Positions 26,501 through 34,497 of a stretch of 52,233 bases of DNA are shown here, piece after piece. Numbering within the stretch: position 1 is the stretch's first letter; every line of letters begins with the position of its first letter. The stretch is taken from the NCBI GenBank assembly GCA_002502605.1, contig DAPR01000078.1:1-52233 (forward strand), read 5' to 3'. The DNA is from Euryarchaeota archaeon UBA258. GTDB lineage: Archaea; Thermoplasmatota; Poseidoniia; Poseidoniales; Poseidoniaceae. Under the pieces are notes generated by a model, which searched no databases, had not been told where the DNA came from, and saw only the letters and a program-made list of their open reading frames with translations. The position numbers and the translations under genes were made by a program.

Positions 26501-26808
26501 CTGACACAACCGGCGGCGACAAGAAGGAAAACGAAAAGAAGGAAGCCGCACCGGCGGAAGAAGTCGATGAAGAGGATCCTTTCGCAGTGAACGTCGTTCA
26601 ACGAAAGACACGCAGCAAGAAGGAAGTTGTCGAGGACGACGACGATGATGACGACGATGACGACGATGACATGTTCAACTGGAACGATGATGAGGACGAG
26701 GAGGAAGAGTCAGCTCCTCCAGCCAAAAAGCGTGCCGTTGGCCGTCGTGCAGTCCCTCGCAAAGCGCCCACTCGCCGAAAGGTTGGTCGAAAGAAAAACG
26801 ATGATTGA
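23572..26808 (+). CDS. Large Fn3-type surface protein with transmembrane anchor and charged cytoplasmic tail
   Basis: The 1078-residue protein has a signal peptide (residues about 12-32, LLLVCCMVLAIVPLTHA). Residues about 40-640 form about five fibronectin-III-like units of 110-130 residues, each opening with a P-x-x-V/L-x-A start and a T-x-T-W strand (TTTITW, ETTLTW, TTTISW, ITRVTW, KLITLEW). Two more Ig-like units follow (to about 870). A transmembrane helix (YVLVWVLLGVFVVSLIVMALI) precedes a cytoplasmic tail with KKKKSK, twelve consecutive Asp and a basic RR/KK end. Such proteins mediate adhesion or polymer contact. The ATG at 23572 follows a TTG at 23569. Confidence 0.8.
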   Translation: MTDQKFVHGTERTALLLVCCMVLAIVPLTHAAAEDAGDPSNLQAQDINAMFDPTSETTTITWRNIDFDGSVLQGLFSATYNVYRSVDPITSVSISSLTPFTSGIIACSSVEVLNDAFKCRGLNGTVDYHTASFLVAPGVNNSYYYAVTTTLGDGTELFDLDIGASVIEFPVQEITTPIRTPYNLAADFDPEASETTLTWVNYNDIFPILPETGDDAYQIQIWRTDYQITRENGADMLGTTSPILTLPAGTSSTVLTIPSSTDRDAYYAVTYLLPNWTAPGEDYQDVRFLSNNALTSALIEDNMPPSQVGIMYAEFIPNPDSGGGTTTISWTDVSDETGESYRIYMSGIPFSTIVSSDVQLIATVSEGVGSFNYDVPIGRLGYANYCIITVDLYGVYSPNTTVNSCAGPVYEDAFSPWIAEPTQVHAEFIGDRITRVTWQDQLGVEGERYHVWRSNFRVTGAEFVANQSMEWLGSVSDGVGTFDVLLDTDILRDNAHYYVTTEALYGHINGTYMDTRLNQNHFGPISEDTKPPNPARIKEATPLGAQKLITLEWFNEDDLNEGYEIWRHYGAPFGENEDQIGTLDDAGWEFVLGDITPGTGVQSTIVRQLPIPDGVDREVWYAVIIEDQWGNQNPEMFNGIGGNAVKINEDTKFPEASMLLLDADGSAFQSPSLVSGTYTLQVEIDEYLQGNPTVNITTVAGGEISGGDIEMNMIADNNNNPERGPVYAFEFFIGQNTIAGDMVIELIMEDESGNEISQSWTDRAVDAKRPTVTIYSPSSGNDGSKYLYGNSIQVLAGATDDVMVTSFQYKFTYNYGTGNSQSTPWSEATSVTDLDGDNRSMVFDMEFSAGNFEPGQHAVYVRAIDSAGNEVSKNVIFVVDQCRQRLDGTTSCNYVEALQPEPEPVIITPSMSDPPYVLVWVLLGVFVVSLIVMALIIQTSMSGPKKKKSKGDDDEEDDDWMTEFIGTSQELDMGAVTDTTGGDKKENEKKEAAPAEEVDEEDPFAVNVVQRKTRSKKEVVEDDDDDDDDDDDDMFNWNDDEDEEEESAPPAKKRAVGRRAVPRKAPTRRKVGRKKNDD

Positions 26809-26859
26809 GGTCCCGCGTGAAGCGGTGGACTCAAGGTCTGCGTTGGCTTGCATTTGTTC

Positions 26860-28032
26860 ATGGACGATGTTGCAGCAGCGAAAAGCGAGTCAGACCACGA
26901 CGTGCTGAGTGAAGTCGAAGAGGCGTTTGAAGGCCTCTTGGATGTTGCAAACCCAATGAAAAACAAATTGAATTGGCTGTTGCTTGCGTTCCCAATCGCT
27001 CTATGGGCGAACATGGGTCATCAACAAGAATTTGCGTTCATCTTCTCGATGATTGCCATTATGCCGTTGGCGTTCCTTATGGGGAAGGCCACTGAAGAAA
27101 TCGCATTGCGCACAGGCGAAACGGTTGGCGGTCTTCTCAATGCCACCTTTGGTAATGCAGTTGAGATGATCATTGCCGGCCTTGCGCTTTACACTGCGTC
27201 ACAATCTGTCGACCCGGAAACGATTGCCACCATGATCACAGTGACACAAGCGTCCCTCATCGGTTCAATTCTCGGTAACCTCCTGCTCGTGCTTGGCCTT
27301 GCAATGGTGTGGGGCGGAATCAATCACAAGGTCCAACATTTCAACCATGAATCCGGGCAGATGAATGGATCTTTGTTGCTCTTAGCCATCGTTGCGTTCA
27401 TTATTCCAAGCGCTGTTGAATATGCGGGTGGCGATGGATCCGCTGTGAAGGAACTGTCCCACTACACAGCCATCATCATGCTCATCATTTACGCTCTAGC
27501 CCTTCTGTTTCAGCTCAAAACGCACGTCGATGTGTTTGCAACAGAAGCCGGCCACGGCACACACGAACACCCCACCATGGCCATCAAAGACGCATGGATT
27601 TTGCTCATTGCTTCAACAGCCCTGGTTGGTTGGATGGCTCACGTGCTCGTTCATAACCTCGAATCTGCAGTGGATGAACTCGGTGTGCCAGAACTGTTCA
27701 TCGGCGTCATCCTCTTGCCCTTCTTTGGTAATGCAGCAGAGCATTTTGCTGCTGTGATTGTTGCGGGTAAAGATAAGATGGATTTGGCCATCGCTATTGC
27801 CATCGGTTCAAGCGTTCAAATAGCGTTATTTGTTGCTCCGGCGATGGTGATTCTCGGTTGGATGCTCGGTGTTCCATTGACCCTTGAGTTTGGCCTTCTG
27901 GAAACATCAGCCACCTTCATTTCAGTGCTCGTGGCGAATTCCATTCTTTCAGATGGTAAGACGAATTGGCTGGAAGGCTCTATGCTGCTTGGAAGCTACA
28001 TCATCTTAGGTGCTGCGTTTTTCTTGTTTTGA
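26860..28032 (+). CDS. Ca2+/H+ antiporter (CAX family)
   Basis: CAX proteins export Ca2+ in exchange for H+. The two conserved alpha repeats are present: GGLLNATFGNAVEMIIAG in the N-terminal half and LPFFGNAAEHFAAVIVAGK in the C-terminal half, each with the essential Glu. About 11 transmembrane helices are predicted, and LIGSILGNLLLVLGLA is typical of the family. A His-rich cytoplasmic loop lies in the middle (EAGHGTHEH). The ATG at 26860 (MDDVAAAKSES) is chosen over a TTG at 26848. The gene follows the Fn3 protein after 51 bp. Confidence 0.93.
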   Translation: MDDVAAAKSESDHDVLSEVEEAFEGLLDVANPMKNKLNWLLLAFPIALWANMGHQQEFAFIFSMIAIMPLAFLMGKATEEIALRTGETVGGLLNATFGNAVEMIIAGLALYTASQSVDPETIATMITVTQASLIGSILGNLLLVLGLAMVWGGINHKVQHFNHESGQMNGSLLLLAIVAFIIPSAVEYAGGDGSAVKELSHYTAIIMLIIYALALLFQLKTHVDVFATEAGHGTHEHPTMAIKDAWILLIASTALVGWMAHVLVHNLESAVDELGVPELFIGVILLPFFGNAAEHFAAVIVAGKDKMDLAIAIAIGSSVQIALFVAPAMVILGWMLGVPLTLEFGLLETSATFISVLVANSILSDGKTNWLEGSMLLGSYIILGAAFFLF

Positions 28033-28048
28033 ATCGAGGTGTTAAACA

Positions 28049-28585
28049 ATGAGAAAAATTGGAATTGCCCTTGTTGCATTGTTCACGCTCCTTCTCCTTG
28101 GCGGGACCGTTGGTTACACTATGGAAGGCACCGTTGACGATGTTCCGACTCCAAACGTGCAGGGCCTTGTGTTCTTTGCCGATGATCCGTTGCCTGGGAA
28201 CGCAGCATCGCTTGTGCTCAACGCAGACACAACCATCACATGGGATCGAGATGATATTTTCCTCGTCATCTCAGATGACGGAAAGAAAAAGCAATGCGAT
28301 GATATTGCCAATGGCGGTAGTCTGAGCGGGTTTGACACCACCAGTAAAACTTGCACATACGCCGATGAAGGCTATGTGGCGAAGGGTGACAACGGAGCCG
28401 ATGGCGTTGATTGGCGCGTCGAATCGGGCGAATTCTATGCTGGAATTGGTACCAAGGAAGGTGTGCTTCCAGCCGGCACTGAACTCAATCTGATGTACTC
28501 AATCGATTTGACGCTGAGCGCTGCAGGGTATTTGTTCCTCATGCTTGGTGAAGCAGCAGGTCTGATGTTGATGCGTCAGAAGTGA
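28049..28585 (+). CDS. Small secreted or membrane-anchored protein
   Basis: The 178-residue protein has an N-terminal hydrophobic helix after a short basic start (MRKIGIALVALFTLLLLGGT) and a second one at the C-terminus (SAAGYLFLMLGEAAGLMLM), so it is probably held in the membrane at both ends. The extracellular part is acidic, with two cysteines (KQCDD and KTCTYA) that could form a disulfide, and ITWDRDDIFLVISDDG in the strand-like region. I recognise no family. It lies 16 bp after the antiporter gene and probably shares its transcript. Confidence 0.65.
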   Translation: MRKIGIALVALFTLLLLGGTVGYTMEGTVDDVPTPNVQGLVFFADDPLPGNAASLVLNADTTITWDRDDIFLVISDDGKKKQCDDIANGGSLSGFDTTSKTCTYADEGYVAKGDNGADGVDWRVESGEFYAGIGTKEGVLPAGTELNLMYSIDLTLSAAGYLFLMLGEAAGLMLMRQK

Positions 28586-28588
28586 ATG

Positions 28589-29848
28589 TCACTCAACGCC
28601 ATCGTAGTAGGTTTGGACGGCCTCGTCCAAGTCCAACCATGATTGGCGCTCGTCGAGGGTTTGTGTGGTGCCATCAAAGCGAACCGCATCGCCACCAACC
28701 CACAAATCAAGGCATGTTGCACCGTTGAACAGCAAGTTGGTGATGTGTCGGTTGTTTGAACGGCCTGTTGGCCTCATGCGAACATCGTCAATGTCCCATA
28801 CAGCCCAATCTTGGCTGCCTTTGGTTGCCATTGCAAAAGCATCCTTTGCGGTCATTAAGGTCGGATCCCAATGGTCGTGGCGCTGAACGAGCGCAGCGAG
28901 TCGCGCTTCTGCAAGCAGATTCAATCCACTTCCAGATGAAGCGGCACCGTCCGTTCCAATCCGCACATCGACTCCAGCTTCATTGAAGGCAGGAAGCGAA
29001 AGGGTGCCTCCACAGGCCAGTTTCATGTTGGAAGACGGACAGTGAACTGCTGTTGCTTCATGCCGTGCAAGCATTCGGATTTCGTTTTTCTTCATCCAAG
29101 AGGCGTGCGCACAAATCGTCCCCGGCTTGAAGAAATCAATGCTGTCAAGGTACTCGACAGGGTAGAGCCCCGTTTTTTCATGGCATTCAGCGACTTCTTT
29201 TCTGGTTTCACTGACGTGGATGTGCAGGCGAGCATCTCGTTTTTCAGCAAGTTCCGACGCTCGTCGAAGGGTCTCTTCACTGCAGAGGTAAACTGAATGC
29301 GTGGCAATTGCATACTGCACCTTATCGAGGGGCGATTGATGCTTCAGCATCGAATCCAGTTCATCGAGTGCGGATTGTGCGTCTTCATGAGAAGGCAGTG
29401 CAGCATCACTTACTGGGCCACCAATCAGCCCTCGTAACCCCGCTTTATCGAGCACTTCACCCGTGATGGCGGGATAGAAGTACATGTCAGCGGCGAACGA
29501 TGTGCCTGTCTTGATCAATTCGGCAGCGGCGGCCTGAGCACCAACCTTGACAAATTCTGGGGTGATTTTCGCCTCGGTTGGAAAGATGGCTTCATTGAGC
29601 CAGCGATGCAATGGAAAACCATCGCTGAAGTCCCGTGCGTTCAATTGCATGGCAAGGTGCGTGTGCCAATTTTGTAGGCTTCGAGTGATGAGTCTGTTCG
29701 AGCCGTCAACATCCTGTTTGACGTCTTCATCTCCATTTGAGGAGGACCATGACCCGTCTTGATGGAGCAAGACATCGCCAACATGCTTGTTGCCAGTCTC
29801 ATCATAGAGCACCGCGTTGCGGTATCGCACCGAATCGCCTTCGCCCAT
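28589..29848 (-). CDS. mtaD: Amidohydrolase, MTA/SAH deaminase type
   Basis: The fold is that of the TRZ/ATZ amidohydrolases, which deaminate methylthioadenosine, S-adenosylhomocysteine or 5'-deoxyadenosine. The metal ligands are visible: the HxH of NWHTHLAM near residue 60, His in LHIHVSET, His in CAHASWM and Asp in RIGTDGAAS, along with VHCPSSNMKLACG. The length of 419 residues fits. The ATG at 29848 (MGEGDSVRYRN) is chosen; the frame upstream runs through tRNA-Thr and cannot be coding. The substrate is inferred from the motif set only. Confidence 0.87.
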   Translation of the reverse strand: MGEGDSVRYRNAVLYDETGNKHVGDVLLHQDGSWSSSNGDEDVKQDVDGSNRLITRSLQNWHTHLAMQLNARDFSDGFPLHRWLNEAIFPTEAKITPEFVKVGAQAAAAELIKTGTSFAADMYFYPAITGEVLDKAGLRGLIGGPVSDAALPSHEDAQSALDELDSMLKHQSPLDKVQYAIATHSVYLCSEETLRRASELAEKRDARLHIHVSETRKEVAECHEKTGLYPVEYLDSIDFFKPGTICAHASWMKKNEIRMLARHEATAVHCPSSNMKLACGGTLSLPAFNEAGVDVRIGTDGAASSGSGLNLLAEARLAALVQRHDHWDPTLMTAKDAFAMATKGSQDWAVWDIDDVRMRPTGRSNNRHITNLLFNGATCLDLWVGGDAVRFDGTTQTLDERQSWLDLDEAVQTYYDGVE

Positions 29849-29931
29849 GGTGGTCGCTGGACCCCTCCCCTCATCAACGCTGGGTTTCTGACCGTGTGGC
29901 TTATGTCCATCAGTCGCTGCCCACGGCTTGC

Positions 29932-30004
29932 GCCACTGTGGCTTAGCTGGTATAGCACCTGATTCGTAATCAGGAGGTCGGGAGTTCGAACCTCCCCAGT
30001 GGCT
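29932..30004 (+). tRNA. tRNA-Thr (CGT)
   Basis: The cloverleaf has acceptor GCCACTG/CAGTGGC, D-arm GCT/AGC, anticodon stem CCTGA/TCAGG with loop TTCGTAA (anticodon CGT), T-arm GGGAG/CTCCC with TTCGAAC, and discriminator T, as usual for archaeal tRNA-Thr. No CCA is encoded, unlike the initiator tRNA in this window. A TATA-like GGCTTATG at about 29898-29905 lies about 30 bp upstream. The gene ends 5 bp from the convergent pgk. Confidence 0.94.
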
Positions 30005-30009
30005 CCTCT

Positions 30010-31272
30010 TCATTCGTTGTGAATCGAGAACTCAGTTTCCATTGAGAAGGCACGTGCGCTGGCTTCGAGGCTTGCGACCGCTGGAAGGCTTCTTCCAGAA
30101 ATGTAATCCAAACATGCTCCTCCGCCGGTTGAGACATGGCCCATCTTTGAGGCTAGGTTGCGCTTCATGATGAGGGTCGCAGTGTGCCCACCTCCAACAA
30201 CAACGTAAGCATCAGACTCAGCACATGCGTTGAGCATTTCGATGGTGCCCAAAGCGAAATCTGGGAGTTCAAAGACGCCGGCTGGCCCATTGAGGTGAAC
30301 GGTTCCAGCCTTCTTGATGGCCATTGAAAGGTTTCGAACGGATTGAATGCCCAAGTCGAAGATTGGGGCGGAAACGGGGAGCTGATCAAGCGATAGGTCG
30401 ACCCGGTTGTCTTCGACGTTGGCCGCTACATCCACAGGAAGTCGAATGCGGTCCTTGAAATCGGTCAACAGGGATTTTGCTTTCTCAACGGTCGGGTACC
30501 ATTGTTTGCCCAATTCGCCCACAAGGAAGTCATGGTTGACAAGGCCAATATCATGGCCGGCAAGTTCGAGCATCAGGTTTGCAACGCCGCCAGTCACCCA
30601 TACTTCGTCACAGATTTCGTTTCGAAGCATGTTTTCTGCAACAGCGATCGAATCGTCGACTTTGACGCCTCCAAGAACGGCAATGCAAGGGCGAGCAGGG
30701 CGTTCAAGAGCCAAATCTAATTTGCGAATTTCATTCGCCATCAATTCACCTGCCACGCATGGAATTAGGTTGGTGAATCCAACACCGGACGGTGTTGCAC
30801 GGTGTGCGCAAGCAAACGCATCATAGACATACAAGTCGGCAACACTGGCCAGTTTTTGTACCATTTGAGTTTCAGCCATGGCCTCAAAATTGCCTTTGGT
30901 TTTGACTTCCTCATCGTACATCCGAACGTTGTTGAGCATGAGGATGTCTCCATCTTCTAACGCCTCGATGGCGCTCATTGCTCTGTCACCAGCGAGGTCT
31001 TCGACCCATTTGATTGGCCGGCCAAGAATTCGGCCAAGTTCCCTCGAATGGCCAAGCGTGGTTGTGAAGTCGTCTTTCCCTGGCCGTGATTGGTGGGCGA
31101 GAAGGACCACTTTCGCCTTAGAAAGCCGGTTGAGGGTAGGGACAATTGCCTTGATTCTGGTGTCGTCCAAGAACAGATTGCTTCCAGGCGCCATAGGGGA
31201 ATTGATGTCGACGCGAACGATGACCGTTCGGCCTTCAACATTGACATTCTCGAGGGTGAGAACACTCGCCAT
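30010..31272 (-). CDS. pgk: Phosphoglycerate kinase
   Basis: Pgk interconverts 1,3-bisphosphoglycerate and 3-phosphoglycerate with ATP or ADP in glycolysis and gluconeogenesis. Motifs are VIVRVDINSPM at the N-terminus, LLAHQSRPG (substrate site), LMLNNVRMYDEE, VLGGVKVDDSI, GPAGVFE and YVVVGGGHTATLI near the C-terminus. The 420-residue length is normal. The ATG at 31272 begins MASVLTLENV. A weak TATA-like element lies near 31300 on this strand. The first 140 bp upstream are divergent to the methyltransferase. Confidence 0.96.
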   Translation of the reverse strand: MASVLTLENVNVEGRTVIVRVDINSPMAPGSNLFLDDTRIKAIVPTLNRLSKAKVVLLAHQSRPGKDDFTTTLGHSRELGRILGRPIKWVEDLAGDRAMSAIEALEDGDILMLNNVRMYDEEVKTKGNFEAMAETQMVQKLASVADLYVYDAFACAHRATPSGVGFTNLIPCVAGELMANEIRKLDLALERPARPCIAVLGGVKVDDSIAVAENMLRNEICDEVWVTGGVANLMLELAGHDIGLVNHDFLVGELGKQWYPTVEKAKSLLTDFKDRIRLPVDVAANVEDNRVDLSLDQLPVSAPIFDLGIQSVRNLSMAIKKAGTVHLNGPAGVFELPDFALGTIEMLNACAESDAYVVVGGGHTATLIMKRNLASKMGHVSTGGGACLDYISGRSLPAVASLEASARAFSMETEFSIHNE

Positions 31273-31384
31273 TGAAACGCCCAGTCGGTGCGGGTTTTTG
31301 ATTCAAACGGGTCGAAAACTCCCTGCGCGGGCCTGCTCGTTCACCTCGGAACCGCGCGTGTCGAGGGGCTCGTCGGGCCGAAAG

Positions 31385-31394
31385 GTGATATAGC
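31385..31394 (+). promoter_or_regulatory. TATA-like box for the methyltransferase gene
   Basis: GGTGATATAG is centred about 26 bp before the ATG at 31416, which would give a leaderless transcript and supports the long methyltransferase start. Confidence 0.4.
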
Positions 31395-31415
31395 CGCGAA
31401 CACCGCTTTGAAGCG

Positions 31416-32372
31416 ATGGCGCGCGAAGGCTCCGAAAGGGACACATCGCTGGAAGGTGCACGCCGTCGCGCCAGCACCAGCACATCTTCCTTTGGTGTTT
31501 CAAGAAGGGAAGGCCACGACGCATCAACCTACTATGGCAGCAGGGTGAACGAAGGTCTTGTTTCAAGCCGCGAGGTCGGAAAGGAGCAAGATTTGCCACC
31601 GACCATGGCCAACACTGTGATTTCCGGTGATTCGAGAAACCTCGACCTTCCAGACAATTGCGTCCATCTTGTTGTCACCTCACCGCCTTACAATGCCAGT
31701 AAGGATTACGATGAGGACCTCTCACTCGCCGAATACCTTGATCTGCTTCACGGCGTGTTCGCAGAGTGCTACAGGGTCCTTGCTCCGGGCGGTCGAATGG
31801 TCATCAACGTCGCTAACTTAGGTCGCAAACCCTACATCCCCCTCTCCAGTCACGTGAACCTCATCATGTCAGAAATTGGATTTTTGATGCGGGGCGAAAT
31901 CATTTGGGATAAATCAGCAAGTGCCGGTTCATCTTGTGCATGGGGTTCCTTCCAAAGCGCCAGCAACCCTTGCCTGCGCGACGTCCACGAATACCTTCTC
32001 GTGTTCTCAAAAGGTGATTACAAGTTGAAGCGAGATAAGCAGGAACGCGCCGAAGGGCGCATCGACACCATCCCCCGTGACGACTTTATCAAGCACACCA
32101 AATCCATCTGGTCATTTGCCACTGAGCGTGCATCCAGAGTGAATCATCCTGCTCCTTTCCCAGTGGAATTGCCAAAACGTTGCATAGAAATGTACAGTTT
32201 TGTTGGTGATGTTGTGCTCGATCCGTTCAACGGTTCAGGGACCACATGTGTAGCAGCAAAATCGACAGGTCGCGTGTACATCGGTGTCGATCTTTCCCAA
32301 GAATACTGCACGATTGCCGAGACTCGGCTTGAGTCCGTCGAACCCTGGACTGCCCCAGAAGTGACCGTCTGA
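31416..32372 (+). CDS. DNA methyltransferase, beta-class (N4-cytosine or N6-adenine)
   Basis: The catalytic motif IV is VTSPPYNAS. The Ser-Pro-Pro-Tyr form is common in N4-cytosine enzymes. The SAM-binding motif I is VLDPFNGSGTT near the C-terminus, so the order is beta-class. Between them are VLAPGGRMVINVAN and WDKSASAGSSCAWGSF. No restriction endonuclease is encoded nearby, so this is an orphan enzyme, perhaps for regulation or mismatch marking. The ATG at 31416 has a TATA-like GTGATATAG about 26 bp upstream. Residues 1-63 are Ser/Arg-rich without homology, and the ATG at 31605 (MANTVISGD) could be the true start. Confidence 0.87.
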   Translation: MAREGSERDTSLEGARRRASTSTSSFGVSRREGHDASTYYGSRVNEGLVSSREVGKEQDLPPTMANTVISGDSRNLDLPDNCVHLVVTSPPYNASKDYDEDLSLAEYLDLLHGVFAECYRVLAPGGRMVINVANLGRKPYIPLSSHVNLIMSEIGFLMRGEIIWDKSASAGSSCAWGSFQSASNPCLRDVHEYLLVFSKGDYKLKRDKQERAEGRIDTIPRDDFIKHTKSIWSFATERASRVNHPAPFPVELPKRCIEMYSFVGDVVLDPFNGSGTTCVAAKSTGRVYIGVDLSQEYCTIAETRLESVEPWTAPEVTV

Positions 32373-32375
32373 GCC

Positions 32376-33113
32376 TCATTGAGGCGGCTGAACGTTGTCC
32401 CAAGGGCTCTGAGCAGGTTGAGCAGGCTGTTGCGTCAACGGAGGCGTGATTGGCGTATGCGGTACAGCTGCAGGCTGTATGGATTGGCCAACGGGGGCTT
32501 GGATCATTTGTTGCCCGACAGGCGCTTGATAGGCAGTTTGTCCCATTGGCATGTGCCCTGTTGGCATAATGACGTTCTTCTGCGGTTCATCCAGCACCAG
32601 CGCTAGGATGATGCCGAGAATGATGAGAGGAATGGAACAGCAGATGCCGAGTCCACCGCCGAGGGCAGCAATTCCTCCGCCGATGGCATCCTCAAGGCAT
32701 TTTTCGTCACAATATTCGCCTTCAATCAAAACTTCAACGTTGGACGCAACAGTGTATTCCATTCCAGCTGTATCATGTGCGATGTAGCCATACATTTCGA
32801 AGGTCCCGTCTTCATACCCTTCCTCTCCAAATTCATCATCGCCATAGAGGTAACATCCAGAAATGACGCTCTCTCCATTTCTGTCGGTAATGGTCAGTTC
32901 GAGGGTGTCGCAATCGACAGGATGCTTGACAAACACAACGACACTCCATGATTCATTCCCATCAACCGTGAAAAAACCGTCCTGCTGGTCGGCAAAGTAT
33001 GTCTCGCGTTCTGATGCATCGATCGCTGTCCCAATTCCCCCAACGAATCCAATTCCGCTTGCTATGAGCATGAGGGCGCCGAGGATCAAGGTGACTTTAC
33101 TTGCAATGTGCAT
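32376..33113 (-). CDS. Membrane protein with extracellular domain and Pro/Gln-rich tail
   Basis: The ATG at 33113 gives MHIASKVTLILGALMLIASGIG, a membrane helix at the N-terminus. A beta-rich extracellular region of about 120 residues follows (FTVDGNESWSVVVFVKHP, paired cysteines in DCDTL and SGCYLYG, and CDEKC). A second membrane helix is CCSIPLIILGIILALVLDE. The C-terminal tail is cytoplasmic, Pro/Gln-rich and repetitive (QAPVGQQ and QAPVGQS are near-identical repeats). I recognise no family. Longer in-frame starts (to 33326) lack a membrane-helix context and run into the divergent M24 gene. Confidence 0.7.
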   Translation of the reverse strand: MHIASKVTLILGALMLIASGIGFVGGIGTAIDASERETYFADQQDGFFTVDGNESWSVVVFVKHPVDCDTLELTITDRNGESVISGCYLYGDDEFGEEGYEDGTFEMYGYIAHDTAGMEYTVASNVEVLIEGEYCDEKCLEDAIGGGIAALGGGLGICCSIPLIILGIILALVLDEPQKNVIMPTGHMPMGQTAYQAPVGQQMIQAPVGQSIQPAAVPHTPITPPLTQQPAQPAQSPWDNVQPPQ

Positions 33114-33222
33114 GGAAGATGGTGGAAACGCTTCTCTATCAAACTGCCTCTCCCTCCCTTTTGCTTGTTTTGACATCATCCGATAGGAGTGATTTTGAAC
33201 GGATGGCATCCACCTTGAAGCG

Positions 33223-34497
33223 ATGACAGGTTGGGATGTGGCAGACTTGACCGGTCCTGACGGGGAAGATTGGAGGGTCCCCGCCTCTGAACTTGCCGCA
33301 CGCCAGCACCAACTTGCAGAACGCATGCGCGATGAAGGCCAACCGGGAGTTTTGATTCAACATCCAGTGGATTTGTATTATTTTACAGGCGGGCGTCAAA
33401 ATGCCTCGATGTTCATTCCGGCAGCCGAAGCGGGAGGAAGTCACCAGGCAGGTGGCAACGGCCCTGTTCTGTTCGTTCGCCGCTCATTGCAGCGGGCATT
33501 GTACGAGGGAGGAGGAAGCGATTGCCCTCATGATGTCGAATCGTTTCCACGCATGAAGCAATTTGCTGAGGTTCTAAGCGCCCGTGGTGTTGTGCACGCT
33601 CCCTCTCTTCAATTCGGTGAAGTTCCCAAATCCTACTCCGACAGGTTCGTGTCCGCCCTTTCCCCTTTGGGCGATTGCAAGGACGCCACCTCGATCATTC
33701 ACGCTCAGCGTGAAGTAAAATCTCGCTGGGAGCAAGAGCAACTGAACGCCGCTGCAGATGTACAACTAAGGATGTTTGAAGCGGTTAAGGCGGTTGGCGG
33801 CGAGGGTGTTACGGAATTGGAATTGGTGGCAGCAGCAGAAGCTGTAAGCCGATCCGAGGGCTTTGGTGGCCAAGTCTACATGCGTCGTTTCCCACTTCAG
33901 TGTGACCGAGGTGTGATCGTAGCTGGTCGTGCTGGAGGCATTCCCTCTTTCTTTGACTCAGCCGTTGGAGGCACCGGCGCTCATCCGTTGAATGGCATGG
34001 GGTCTGGTTTCACTCGAATCAAAGCGAATGAACCGGTTTTGGTGGATCTGGTCCACGCCCACCGAGGGTACATCGTTGACATGACGAGGATGTTTGTCGC
34101 AGGTTCGCTCGACACGACTTGGGTTTCTCGGTTAGAGGACATGGTAGCGGTCAAAGACACGGTTGTCGATGTGCTGGACCGTGGAGGATTATGCAGTGAG
34201 GCTTGGAACGAAGGATTTGCTTTGGCTGAAGAACTCGGTCACGCCGAACATCTCATGGGAATGGCACCCGACCAAAGCCGCTTTCTCGGGCACTCAGTTG
34301 GTCTTCAACTCGACGAATCACCTGTCGTCGCCCGAGGGTTTGATCGTCCGCTCCCCATTGGCGCAACGATGGCCATCGAGCCAAAGGTGGTGCATTCAGA
34401 AGGAAGCATTGGGACAGAAGACACGTGGATTCGAGATGATGATGGCATGCGCCCCATCTCAGCAGATGGCCTGTGGCCTGCAATAACGGAGTGGTGA
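33223..34497 (+). CDS. M24-family metallopeptidase (Xaa-Pro dipeptidase-like)
   Basis: M24 enzymes cleave peptides, often next to proline. The pita-bread metal ligands are in place: Asp in VLVDLVHAHRG (about residue 275), Asp in YIVDMTRM (about 286), His in FLGHSVGLQLDE (about 356), Glu in MAIEPKVV (about 385) and Glu in GTEDTW (about 399). The N-terminal 160 residues form the creatinase-type domain (IQHPVDLYYFTGG). The 424-residue length fits. The ATG at 33223 is used. Its stop codon overlaps the next gene's ATG by one base (TGATG), so the two are coupled. Confidence 0.92.
   Translation: MTGWDVADLTGPDGEDWRVPASELAARQHQLAERMRDEGQPGVLIQHPVDLYYFTGGRQNASMFIPAAEAGGSHQAGGNGPVLFVRRSLQRALYEGGGSDCPHDVESFPRMKQFAEVLSARGVVHAPSLQFGEVPKSYSDRFVSALSPLGDCKDATSIIHAQREVKSRWEQEQLNAAADVQLRMFEAVKAVGGEGVTELELVAAAEAVSRSEGFGGQVYMRRFPLQCDRGVIVAGRAGGIPSFFDSAVGGTGAHPLNGMGSGFTRIKANEPVLVDLVHAHRGYIVDMTRMFVAGSLDTTWVSRLEDMVAVKDTVVDVLDRGGLCSEAWNEGFALAEELGHAEHLMGMAPDQSRFLGHSVGLQLDESPVVARGFDRPLPIGATMAIEPKVVHSEGSIGTEDTWIRDDDGMRPISADGLWPAITEW

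Noticed and set aside
26598..27014. Serine-rich frame antisense to the poly-Asp tail
   Set aside because: The Ser run is simply the reverse complement of the Asp codons, so it is a compositional shadow.
29849..30013. N-terminal extension of the amidohydrolase
   Set aside because: The extra frame covers the tRNA-Thr gene and has no homology, so the start is at 29848.
31416..32372. Restriction-modification system
   Set aside because: No endonuclease or specificity gene lies in the flanking sequence; the neighbours are pgk and a membrane protein.
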